The position numbers and the translations under genes are program-made. Below the pieces are notes generated by a model. That model was not told where the DNA came from and did no database searches. It saw nothing but the letters and a program-made list of their open reading frames with translations. A stretch of 64,000 bases of DNA from Molossus alvarezi. Taxonomy: Eukaryota; Chordata; Mammalia; Chiroptera; Molossidae. Positions 1 through 12,000 of the stretch are shown in pieces. Location of the stretch: contig JBAWUJ010000108.1 of the NCBI GenBank assembly GCA_037176705.1, forward strand, positions 124,001 through 188,000, read 5' to 3'. Position 1 is the first letter of the stretch. Each line of letters starts with the position of its first letter.

Positions 1-3000
1 ACAGCACCCGGCATTCCCAGGCGGTCTCCCATCCAAGTCCTGACCGGGCCCGACCCTGCTTAGCTTCCCAGATCCCACGAGATCGGGCGCGTTCAGGGTG
101 GTATGGCCGGAGACGTTGGCGGCCGCCTCCAGGCGCCCTAAGAGTCCAGCGCCTGGGCTGGCAGCCCCCCGGGCAGCCCCCCCGGCCGCCAGGCGGAGCG
201 CGGACCGGCCCCTCTCAGCTCTCGGGGACCCAGGCGCGCGGTCCGTCCCGCCCAGCCTCGAACCAGGTCCTCACCGCGGAGCTCGGCAGGCCGCGCATGC
301 GCAGTCCAGGGGCCCCAAGGTCTGCGCCCGGGGGGCCGGGGGTCCGCCCCACGGGGCTGCGCTGCCCCACCGGGGGGGGGCGCGGGCGCCCGCGAGTTGC
401 GGCGCCTTGCGCGGCGGCCTGCTGGTGTGCTGCTGGGGCGTGGGGGGATCCCCTCTGGGCCCCAGATTCCCTCGCTCGGCCCCCGGCGTGGGCTGGGGCG
501 CGTGCGTGCGTGGGCTGCGTGGCCCTCGGCCCGAAGCGCGGCAGGTGCGCAGCTGGCTGGCTGTGGGGGGACCAAAAAGGAGCGGCCAAAGCCTACAGCA
601 CCCGGCATTCCCAGGCGGTCTCCCATCCAAGTCCTGACCGGGCCCGACCCTGCTTAGCTTCCCAGATCCCACGAGATCGGGCGCGTTCAGGGTGGTATGG
701 CCGGAGACGTTGGCGGCCGCCTCCAGGCGCCCTAAGAGTCCAGCGCCTGGGCTGGCAGCCCCCCGGGCAGCCCCCCCGGCCGCCAGGCGGAGCGCGGACC
801 GGCCCCTCTCAGCTCTCGGGGACCCAGGCGCGCGGTCCGTCCCGCCCAGCCTCGAACCAGGTCCTCACCGCGGAGCTCGGCAGGCCGCGCATGCGCAGTC
901 CAGGGGCCCCAAGGTCTGCGCCCGGGGGGCCGGGGGTCCGCCCCACGGGGCTGCGCTGCCCCACCGGGGGGGGGCGCGGGCGCCCGCGAGTTGCGGCGCC
1001 TTGCGCGGCGGCCTGCTGGTGTGCTGCTGGGGCGTGGGGGGATCCCCTCTGGGCCCCAGATTCCCTCGCTCGGCCCCCGGCGTGGGCTGGGGCGCGTGCG
1101 TGCGTGGGCTGCGTGGCCCTCGGCCCGAAGCGCGGCAGGTGCGCAGCTGGCTGGCTGTGGGGGGACCAAAAAGGAGCGGCCAAAGCCTACAGCACCCGGC
1201 ATTCCCAGGCGGTCTCCCATCCAAGTCCTGACCGGGCCCGACCCTGCTTAGCTTCCCAGATCCCACGAGATCGGGCGCGTTCAGGGTGGTATGGCCGGAG
1301 ACGTTGGCGGCCGCCTCCAGGCGCCCTAAGAGTCCAGCGCCTGGGCTGGCAGCCCCCCGGGCAGCCCCCCCGGCCGCCAGGCGGAGCGCGGACCGGCCCC
1401 TCTCAGCTCTCGGGGACCCAGGCGCGCGGTCCGTCCCGCCCAGCCTCGAACCAGGTCCTCACCGCGGAGCTCGGCAGGCCGCGCATGCGCAGTCCAGGGG
1501 CCCCAAGGTCTGCGCCCGGGGGGCCGGGGGTCCGCCCCACGGGGCTGCGCTGCCCCACCGGGGGGGGGCGCGGGCGCCCGCGAGTTGCGGCGCCTTGCGC
1601 GGCGGCCTGCTGGTGTGCTGCTGGGGCGTGGGGGGATCCCCTCTGGGCCCCAGAACCCCTCGCTCGGCCCCCGGCGTGGGCTGGGGCGCGTGCGTGCGTG
1701 GGCTGCGTGGCCCTCGGCCCGAAGCGCGGCAGGTGCGCAGCTGGCTGGCTGTGGGGGGACCAAAAAGGAGCGGCCAAAGCCTACAGCACCCGGCATTCCC
1801 AGGCGGTCTCCCATCCAAGTCCTGACCGGGCCCGACCCTGCTTAGCTTCCCAGATCCCACGAGATCGGGCGCGTTCAGGGTGGTATGGCCGGAGACGTTG
1901 GCGGCCGCCTCCAGGCGCCCTAAGAGTCCAGCGCCTGGGCTGGCAGCCCCCCGGGCAGCCCCCCCGGCCGCCAGGCGGAGCGCGGACCGGCCCCTCTCAG
2001 CTCTCGGGGACCCAGGCGCGCGGTCCGTCCCGCCCAGCCTCGAACCAGGTCCTCACCGCGGAGCTCGGCAGGCCGCGCATGCGCAGTCCAGGGGCCCCAA
2101 GGTCTGCGCCCGGGGGGCCGGGGGTCCGCCCCACGGGGCTGCGCTGCCCCACCGGGGGGGGGCGCGGGCGCCCGCCAGTTGCGGCGCCTTGCGCGGCGGC
2201 CTGCTGGTGTGCTGCTGGGGCGTGGGGGGATCCCCTCTGGGCCCCAGATTCCCTCGCTCGGCCCCCGGCGTGGGCTGGGGCGCGTGCGTGCGTGGGCTGC
2301 GTGGCCCTGGGCCTGAAGCGCGGCAGGTGCGCAGCTGGCTGGCTGTGGGGGGACCAAAAAGGAGCGGCCAAAGCCTACAGCACCCGGCATTCCCAGGCGG
2401 TCTCCCATCCAAGTCCTGACCGGGCCCGACCCTGCTTAGCTTCCCAGATCCCACGAGATCGGGCGCGTTCAGGGTGGTATGGCCGGAGACGTTGGCGGCC
2501 GCCTCCAGGCGCCCTAAGAGTCCAGCGCCTGGGCTGGCAGCCCCCCGGGCAGCCCCCCCGGCCGCCAGGCGGAGCGCGGACCGGCCCCTCTCAGCTCTCG
2601 GGGACCCAGGCGCGCGGTCCGTCCCGCCCAGCCTCGAACCAGGTCCTCACCGCGGAGCTCGGCAGGCCGCGCATGCGCAGTCCAGGGGCCCCAAGGTCTG
2701 CGCCCGGGGGGCCGGGGGTCCGCCCCACGGGGCTGCGCTGCCCCACCGGGGGGGGGCGCGGGCGCCCGCGAGTTGCGGCGCCTTGCGCGGCGGCCTGCTG
2801 GTGTGCTGCTGGGGCGTGGGGGGATCCCCTCTGGGCCCCAGATTCCCTCGCTCGGCCCCCGGCGTGGGCTGGGGCGCGTGCGTGCGTGGGCTGCGTGGCC
2901 CTCGGCCCGAAGCGCGGCAGGTGCGCAGCTGGCTGGCTGTGGGGGGACCAAAAAGGAGCGGCCAAAGCCTACAGCACCCGGCATTCCCAGGCGGTCTCCC

Positions 3001-6000
3001 ATCCAAGTCCTGACCGGGCCCGACCCTGCTTAGCTTCCCAGATCCCACGAGATCGGGCGCGTTCAGGGTGGTATGGCCGGAGACGTTGGCGGCCGCCTCC
3101 AGGCGCCCTAAGAGTCCAGCGCCTGGGCTGGCAGCCCCCCGGGCAGCCCCCCCGGCCGCCAGGCGGAGCGCGGACCGGCCCCTCTCAGCTCTCGGGGACC
3201 CAGGCGCGCGGTCCGTCCCGCCCAGCCTCGAACCAGGTCCTCACCGCGGAGCTCGGCAGGCCGCGCATGCGCAGTCCAGGGGCCCCAAGGTCTGCGCCCG
3301 GGGGGCCGGGGGTCCGCCCCACGGGGCTGCGCTGCCCCACCGGGGGGGGGCGCGGGCGCCCGCCAGTTGCGGCGCCTTGCGCGGCGGCCTGCTGGTGTGC
3401 TGCTGGGGCGTGGGGGGATCCCCTCTGGGCCCCAGATTCCCTCGCTCGGCCCCCGGCGTGGGCTGGGGCGCGTGCGTGCGTGGGCTGCGTGGCCCTGGGC
3501 CTGAAGCGCGGCAGGTGCGCAGCTGGCTGGCTGTGGGGGGACCAAAAAGGAGCGGCCAAAGCCTACAGCACCCGGCATTCCCAGGCGGTCTCCCATCCAA
3601 GTCCTGACCGGGCCCGACCCTGCTTAGCTTCCCAGATCCCACGAGATCGGGCGCGTTCAGGGTGGTATGGCCGGAGACGTTGGCGGCCGCCTCCAGGCGC
3701 CCTAAGAGTCCAGCGCCTGGGCTGGCAGCCCCCCGGGCAGCCCCCCCGGCCGCCAGGCGGAGCGCGGACCGGCCCCTCTCAGCTCTCGGGGACCCAGGCG
3801 CGCGGTCCGTCCCGCCCAGCCTCGAACCAGGTCCTCACCGCGGAGCTCGGCAGGCCGCGCATGCGCAGTCCAGGGGCCCCAAGGTCTGCGCCCGGGGGGC
3901 CGGGGGTCCGCCCCACGGGGCTGCGCTGCCCCACCGGGGGGGGGCGCGGGCGCCCGCGAGTTGCGGCGCCTTGCGCGGCGGCCTGCTGGTGTGCTGCTGG
4001 GGCGTGGGGGGATCCCCTCTGGGCCCCAGATTCCCTCGCTCGGCCCCCGGCGTGGGCTGGGGCGCGTGCGTGCGTGGGCTGCGTGGCCCTCGGCCCGAAG
4101 CGCGGCAGGTGCGCAGCTGGCTGGCTGTGGGGGGACCAAAAAGGAGCGGCCAAAGCCTACAGCACCCGGCATTCCCAGGCGGTCTCCCATCCAAGTCCTG
4201 ACCGGGCCCGACCCTGCTTAGCTTCCCAGATCCCACGAGATCGGGCGCGTTCAGGGTGGTATGGCCGGAGACGTTGGCGGCCGCCTCCAGGCGCCCTAAG
4301 AGTCCAGCGCCTGGGCTGGCAGCCCCCCGGGCAGCCCCCCCGGCCGCCAGGCGGAGCGCGGACCGGCCCCTCTCAGCTCTCGGGGACCCAGGCGCGCGGT
4401 CCGTCCCGCCCAGCCTCGAACCAGGTCCTCACCGCGGAGCTCGGCAGGCCGCGCATGCGCAGTCCAGGGGCCCCAAGGTCTGCGCCCGGGGGGCCGGGGG
4501 TCCGCCCCACGGGGCTGCGCTGCCCCACCGGGGGGGGGCGCGGGCGCCCGCGAGTTGCGGCGCCTTGCGCGGCGGCCTGCTGGTGTGCTGCTGGGGCGTG
4601 GGGGGATCCCCTCTGGGCCCCAGAACCCCTCGCTCGGCCCCCGGCGTGGGCTGGGGCGCGTGCGTGCGTGGGCTGCGTGGCCCTCGGCCCGAAGCGCGGC
4701 AGGTGCGCAGCTGGCTGGCTGTGGGGGGACCAAAAAGGAGCGGCCAAAGCCTACAGCACCCGGCATTCCCAGGCGGTCTCCCATCCAAGTCCTGACCGGG
4801 CCCGACCCTGCTTAGCTTCCCAGATCCCACGAGATCGGGCGCGTTCAGGGTGGTATGGCCGGAGACGTTGGCGGCCGCCTCCAGGCGCCCTAAGAGTCCA
4901 GCGCCTGGGCTGGCAGCCCCCCGGGCAGCCCCCCCGGCCGCCAGGCGGAGCGCGGACCGGCCCCTCTCAGCTCTCGGGGACCCAGGCGCGCGGTCCGTCC
5001 CGCCCAGCCTCGAACCAGGTCCTCACCGCGGAGCTCGGCAGGCCGCGCATGCGCAGTCCAGGGGCCCCAAGGTCTGCGCCCGGGGGGCCGGGGGTCCGCC
5101 CCACGGGGCTGCGCTGCCCCACCGGGGGGGGGCGCGGGCGCCCGCCAGTTGCGGCGCCTTGCGCGGCGGCCTGCTGGTGTGCTGCTGGGGCGTGGGGGGA
5201 TCCCCTCTGGGCCCCAGATTCCCTCGCTCGGCCCCCGGCGTGGGCTGGGGCGCGTGCGTGCGTGGGCTGCGTGGCCCTGGGCCTGAAGCGCGGCAGGTGC
5301 GCAGCTGGCTGGCTGTGGGGGGACCAAAAAGGAGCGGCCAAAGCCTACAGCACCCGGCATTCCCAGGCGGTCTCCCATCCAAGTCCTGACCGGGCCCGAC
5401 CCTGCTTAGCTTCCCAGATCCCACGAGATCGGGCGCGTTCAGGGTGGTATGGCCGGAGACGTTGGCGGCCGCCTCCAGGCGCCCTAAGAGTCCAGCGCCT
5501 GGGCTGGCAGCCCCCCGGGCAGCCCCCCCGGCCGCCAGGCGGAGCGCGGACCGGCCCCTCTCAGCTCTCGGGGACCCAGGCGCGCGGTCCGTCCCGCCCA
5601 GCCTCGAACCAGGTCCTCACCGCGGAGCTCGGCAGGCCGCGCATGCGCAGTCCAGGGGCCCCAAGGTCTGCGCCCGGGGGGCCGGGGGTCCGCCCCACGG
5701 GGCTGCGCTGCCCCACCGGGGGGGGGCGCGGGCGCCCGCGAGTTGCGGCGCCTTGCGCGGCGGCCTGCTGGTGTGCTGCTGGGGCGTGGGGGGATCCCCT
5801 CTGGGCCCCAGATTCCCTCGCTCGGCCCCCGGCGTGGGCTGGGGCGCGTGCGTGCGTGGGCTGCGTGGCCCTCGGCCCGAAGCGCGGCAGGTGCGCAGCT
5901 GGCTGGCTGTGGGGGGACCAAAAAGGAGCGGCCAAAGCCTACAGCACCCGGCATTCCCAGGCGGTCTCCCATCCAAGTCCTGACCGGGCCCGACCCTGCT

Positions 6001-9000
6001 TAGCTTCCCAGATCCCACGAGATCGGGCGCGTTCAGGGTGGTATGGCCGGAGACGTTGGCGGCCGCCTCCAGGCGCCCTAAGAGTCCAGCGCCTGGGCTG
6101 GCAGCCCCCCGGGCAGCCCCCCCGGCCGCCAGGCGGAGCGCGGACCGGCCCCTCTCAGCTCTCGGGGACCCAGGCGCGCGGTCCGTCCCGCCCAGCCTCG
6201 AACCAGGTCCTCACCGCGGAGCTCGGCAGGCCGCGCATGCGCAGTCCAGGGGCCCCAAGGTCTGCGCCCGGGGGGCCGGGGGTCCGCCCCACGGGGCTGC
6301 GCTGCCCCACCGGGGGGGGGCGCGGGCGCCCGCGAGTTGCGGCGCCTTGCGCGGCGGCCTGCTGGTGTGCTGCTGGGGCGTGGGGGGATCCCCTCTGGGC
6401 CCCAGATTCCCTCGCTCGGCCCCCGGCGTGGGCTGGGGCGCGTGCGTGCGTGGGCTGCGTGGCCCTCGGCCCGAAGCGCGGCAGGTGCGCAGCTGGCTGG
6501 CTGTGGGGGGACCAAAAAGGAGCGGCAAAAGCCTACAGCACCCGGCATTCCCAGGCGGTCTCCCATCCAAGTCCTGACCGGGCCCGACCCTGCTTAGCTT
6601 CCCAGATCCCACGAGATCGGGCGCGTTCAGGGTGGTATGGCCGGAGACGTTGGCGGCCGCCTCCAGGCGCCCTAAGAGTCCAGCGCCTGGGCTGGCAGCC
6701 CCCCGGGCAGCCCCCCCGGCCGCCAGGCGGAGCGCGGACCGGCCCCTCTCAGCTCTCGGGGACCCAGGCGCGCGGTCCGTCCCGCCCAGCCTCGAACCAG
6801 GTCCTCACCGCGGAGCTCGGCAGGCCGCGCATGCGCAGTCCAGGGGCCCCAAGGTCTGCGCCTGGGGGGCCGGGGGTCCGCCCCACGGGGCTGCGCTGCC
6901 CCACCGGCGGGCGCGGGCGCCCGCGAGTTGCGGCGCCTTGCGCGGCGGCCTGCTGGTGTGCTGCTGGGGCGTGGGGGGATCCCCTCTGGGCCCCAGATTC
7001 CCTCGCTCGGCCCCCGGCGTGGGCTGGGGCGCGTGCGTGCGTGGGCTGCGTGGCCCTCGGCCCGAAGCGCGGCAGGTGCGCAGCTGGCTGGCTGTGGGGG
7101 GACCAAAAAGGAGCGGCGAAAGCCTACAGCACCCGGCATTCCCAGGCGGTCTCCCATCCAAGTCCTGACCGGGCCCGACCCTGCTTAGCTTCCCAGATCC
7201 CACGAGATCGGGCGCGTTCAGGGTGGTATGGCCGGAGACGTTGGCGGCCGCCTCCAGGCGCCCTAAGAGTCCAGCGCCTGGGCTGGCAGCCCCCCGGGCA
7301 GCCCCCCCGGCCGCCAGGCGGAGCGCGGACCGGCCCCTCTCAGCTCTCGGGGACCCAGGCGCGCGGTCCGTCCCGCCCAGCCTCGAACCAGGTCCTCACC
7401 GCGGAGCTCGGCAGGCCGCGCATGCGCAGTCCAGGGGCCCCAAGGTCTGCGCCTGGGGGGCCGGGGGTCCGCCCCACGGGGCTGCGCTGCCCCACCGGGG
7501 GGGGCGCGGGCGCCCGCGAGTTGCGGCACCTTGCGCGGCGGCCTGCTGGTGTGCTGCTGGGGCGTGGGGGGTCCCCTCTGGGCCCCAGATTCCCTCGCTC
7601 GGCCCCCGGCGTGGGCTGGGGCGCGTGCGTGCGTGGGCTGCGTGGCCCTCGGCCCGAAGCGCGGCAGGTGCGCAGCTGGCTGGCTGTGGGGGGACCAAAA
7701 AGGAGCGGCGAAAGCCTACAGCACCCGGCATTCCCAGGCGGTCTCCCATCCAAGTCCTGACCGGGCCCGACCCTGCTTAGCTTCCCAGATCCCACGAGAT
7801 CGGGCGCGTTCAGGGTGGTATGGCCGGAGACGTTGGCGGCCGCCTCCAGGCGCCCTAAGAGTCCAGCGCCTGGGCTGGCAGCCCCCCGGGCAGCCCCCCC
7901 GGCCGCCAGGCGGAGCGCGGACCGGCCCCTCTCAGCTCTCGGGGACCCAGGCGCGCGGTCCGTCCCGCCCAGCCTCGAACCAGGTCCTCACCGCGGAGCT
8001 CGGCAGGCCGCGCATGCGCAGTCCAGGGGCCCCAAGGTCTGCGCCTGGGGGGCCGGGGGTCCGCCCCACGGGGCTGCGCTGCCCCACCGGCGGGCGCGGG
8101 CGCCCGCGAGTTGCGGCGCCTTGCGCGGCGGCCTGCTGGTGTGCTGCTGGGGCGTGGGGGGATCCCCTCTGGGCCCCAGATTCCCTCGCTCGGCCCCCGG
8201 CGTGGGCTGGGGCGCGTGCGTGCGTGGGCTGCGTGGCCCTCGGCCCGAAGCGCGGCAGGTGCGCAGCTGGCTGGCTGTGGGGGGACCAAAAAGGAGCGGC
8301 GAAAGCCTACAGCACCCGGCATTCCCAGGCGGTCTCCCATCCAAGTCCTGACCGGGCCCGACCCTGCTTAGCTTCCCAGATCCCACGAGATCGGGCGCGT
8401 TCAGGGTGGTATGGCCGGAGACGTTGGCGGCCGCCTCCAGACGCCCTAAGAGTCCAGCGCCTGGGCTGGCAGCCCCCCGGGCAGCCCCCCCGGCCGCCAG
8501 GCGGAGCGCGGACCGGCCCCTCTCAGCTCTCGGGGACCCAGGCGCGCGGTCCGTCCCGCCCAGCCTCGAACCAGGTCCTCACCGCGGAGCTCGGCAGGCC
8601 GCGCATGCGCAGTCCAGGGGCCCCAAGGTCTGCGCCTGGGGGGCCGGGGGTCCGCCCCACGGGGCTGCGCTGCCCCACCGGGGGGGGCGCGGGCGCCCGC
8701 GAGTTGCGGCACCTTGCGCGGCGGCCTGCTGGTGTGCTGCTGGGGCGTGGGGGGTCCCCTCTGGGCCCCAGATTCCCTCGCTCGGCCCCCGGCGTGGGCT
8801 GGGGCGCGTGCGTGCGTGGGCTGCGTGGCCCTCGGCCCGAAGCGCGGCAGGTGCGCAGCTGGCTGGCTGTGGGGGGACCAAAAAGGAGCGGCAAAAGCCT
8901 ACAGCACCCGGCATTCCCAGGCGGTCTCCCATCCAAGTCCTGACCGGGCCCGACCCTGCTTAGCTTCCCAGATCCCACGAGATCGGGCGCGTTCAGGGTG

Positions 9001-12000
9001 GTATGGCCGGAGACGTTGGCGGCCGCCTCCGCCTCCAGGCGCCCTAAGAGTCCAGCGCCTGGGCTGGCAGCCCCCCGGGCAGCCCCCCCGGCCGCCAGGC
9101 GGAGCGCGGACCGGCCCCTCTCAGCTCTCGGGGACCCAGGCGCGCGGTCCGTCCCGCCCAGCCTCGAACCAGGTCCTCACCGCGGAGCTCGGCAGGCCGC
9201 GCATGCGCAGTCCAGGGGCCCCAAGGTCTGCGCCTGGGGGGCCGGGGGTCCGCCCCACGGGGCTGCGCTGCCCCACCGGCGGGCGCGGGCGCCCGCGAGT
9301 TGCGGCGCCTTGCGCGGCGGCCTGCTGGTGTGCTGCTGGGGCGTGGGGGGATCCCCTCTGGGCCCCAGATTCCCTCGCTCGGCCCCCGGCGTGGGCTGGG
9401 GCGCGTGCGTGCGTGGGCTGCGTGGCCCTCGGCCCGAAGCGCGGCAGGTGCGCAGCTGGCTGGCTGTGGGGGGACCAAAAAGGAGCGGCGAAAGCCTACA
9501 GCACCCGGCATTCCCAGGCGGTCTCCATCCAAGTCCTGACCGGGCCCGACCCTGCTTAGCTTCCCAGATCCCACGAGATCGGGCGCGTTCAGGGTGGTAT
9601 GGCCGGAGACGTTGGCGGCCGCCTCCAGGCGCCCTAAGAGTCCAGCGCCTGGGCTGGCAGCCCCCCGGGCAGCCCCCCCGGCCGCCAGGCGGAGCGCGGA
9701 CCGGCCCCTCTCAGCTCTCGGGGACCCAGGCGCGCGGTCCGTCCCGCCCAGCCTCGAACCAGGTCCTCACCGCGGAGCTCGGCAGGCCGCGCATGCGCAG
9801 TCCAGGGGCCCCAAGGTCTGCGCCTGGGGGGCCGGGGGTCCGCCCCACGGGGCTGCGCTGCCCCACCGGCGGGCGCGGGCGCCCGCGAGTTGCGGCGCCT
9901 TGCGCGGCGGCCTGCTGGTGTGCTGCTGGGGCGTGGGGGATCCCCTCTGGGCCCCAGATTCCCTCGCTCGGCCCCCGGCGTGGGCTGGGGCGCGTGCGTG
10001 CGTGGGCTGCGTGGCCCTCGGCCCGAAGCGCGGCAGGTGCGCAGCTGGCTGGCTGTGGGGGGACCAAAAAGGAGCGGCGAAAGCCTACAGCACCCGGCAT
10101 TCCCAGGCGGTCTCCCATCCAAGTCCTGACCGGGCCCGACCCTGCTTAGCTTCCCAGATCCCACGAGATCGGGCGCGTTCAGGGTGGTATGGCCGGAGAC
10201 GTTGGCGGCCGCCTCCAGGCGCCCTAAGAGTCCAGCGCCTGGGCTGGCAGCCCCCCGGGCAGCCCCCCCGGCCGCCAGGCGGAGCGCGGACCGGCCCCTC
10301 TCAGCTCTCGGGGACCCAGGCGCGCGGTCCGTCCCGCCCAGCCTCGAACCAGGTCCTCACCGCGGAGCTCGGCAGGCCGCGCATGCGCAGTCCAGGGGCC
10401 CCAAGGTCTGCGCCTGGGGGGCCGGGGGTCCGCCCCACGGGGCTGCGCTGCCCCACCGGCGGGCGCGGGCGCCCGCGAGTTGCGGCGCCTTGCGCGGCGG
10501 CCTGCTGGTGTGCTGCTGGGCGTGGGGGGATCCCCTCTGGGCCCCAGATTCCCTCGCTCGGCCCCCGGCGTGGGCTGGGGCGCGTGCGTGCGTGGGCTGC
10601 GTGGCCCTCGGCCCGAAGCGCGGCAGGTGCGCAGCTGGCTGGCTGTGGGGGGACCAAAAAGGAGCGGCGAAAGCCTACAGCACCCGGCATTCCCAGGCGG
10701 TCTCCCATCCAAGTCCTGACCGGGCCCGACCCTGCTTAGCTTCCCAGATCCCACGAGATCGGGCGCGTTCAGGGTGGTATGGCCGGAGACGTTGGCGGCC
10801 GCCTCCAGGCGCCCTAAGAGTCCAGCGCCTGGGCTGGCAGCCCCCCGGGCAGCCCCCCCGGCCGCCAGGCGGAGCGCGGACCGGCCCCTCTCAGCTCTCG
10901 GGGACCCAGGCGCGCGGTCCGTCCCGCCCAGCCTCGAACCAGGTCCTCACCGCGGAGCTCGGCAGGCCGCGCATGCGCAGTCCAGGGGCCCCAAGGTCTG
11001 CGCCTGGGGGGCCGGGGGTCCGCCCCACGGGGCTGCGCTGCCCACCGGCGGGCGCGGGCGCCCGCGAGTTGCGGCGCCTTGCGCGGCGGCCTGCTGGTGT
11101 GCTGCTGGGGCGTGGGGGGATCCCCTCTGGCCCAGATTCCCTCGCTCGGCCCCCGGCGTGGGCTGGGGCGCGTGCGTGCGTGGGCTGCGTGGCCCTCGGC
11201 CCGAAGCGCGGCAGGTGCGCAGCTGGCTGGCTGTGGGGGGACCAAAAAGGAGCGGCGAAAGCCTACAGCACCCGGCATTCCCAGGCGGTCTCCCATCCAA
11301 GTCCTGACCGGGCCCGACCCTGCTTAGCTTCCCAGATCCCACGAGATCGGGCGCGTTCAGGGTGGTATGGCCGGAGACGTTGGCGGCCGCCTCCAGGCGC
11401 CCTAAGAGTCCAGCGCCTGGGCTGGCAGCCCCCCGGGCAGCCCCCCCGGCCGCCAGGCGGAGCGCGGACCGGCCCCTCTCAGCTCTCGGGGACCCAGGCG
11501 CGCGGTCCGTCCCGCCCAGCCTCGAACCAGGTCCTCACCGCGGAGCTCGGCAGGCCGCGCATGCGCAGTCCAGGGGCCCCAAGGTCTGCGCCTGGGGGGC
11601 CGGGGGTCCGCCCCACGGGGCTGCGCTGCCCCACCGGCGGGCGCGGGCGCCCGCGAGTTGCGGCGCCTTGCGCGGCGGCCTGCTGGTGTGCTGCTGGGGC
11701 GTGGGGGGATCCCCTCTGGGCCCCAGATTCCCTCGCTCGGCCCCCGGCGTGGGCTGGGGCGCGTGCGTGCGTGGGCTGCGTGGCCCTCGGCCCGAAGCGC
11801 GGCAGGTGCGCAGCTGGCTGGCTGTGGGGGGACCAAAAAGGAGCGGCGAAAGCCTACAGCACCCGGCATTCCCAGGCGGTCTCCCATCCAAGTCCTGACC
11901 GGGCCCGACCCTGCTTAGCTTCCCAGATCCCACGAGATCGGGCGCGTTCAGGGTGGTATGGCCGGAGACGTTGGCGGCCGCCTCCAGGCGCCCTAAGAGT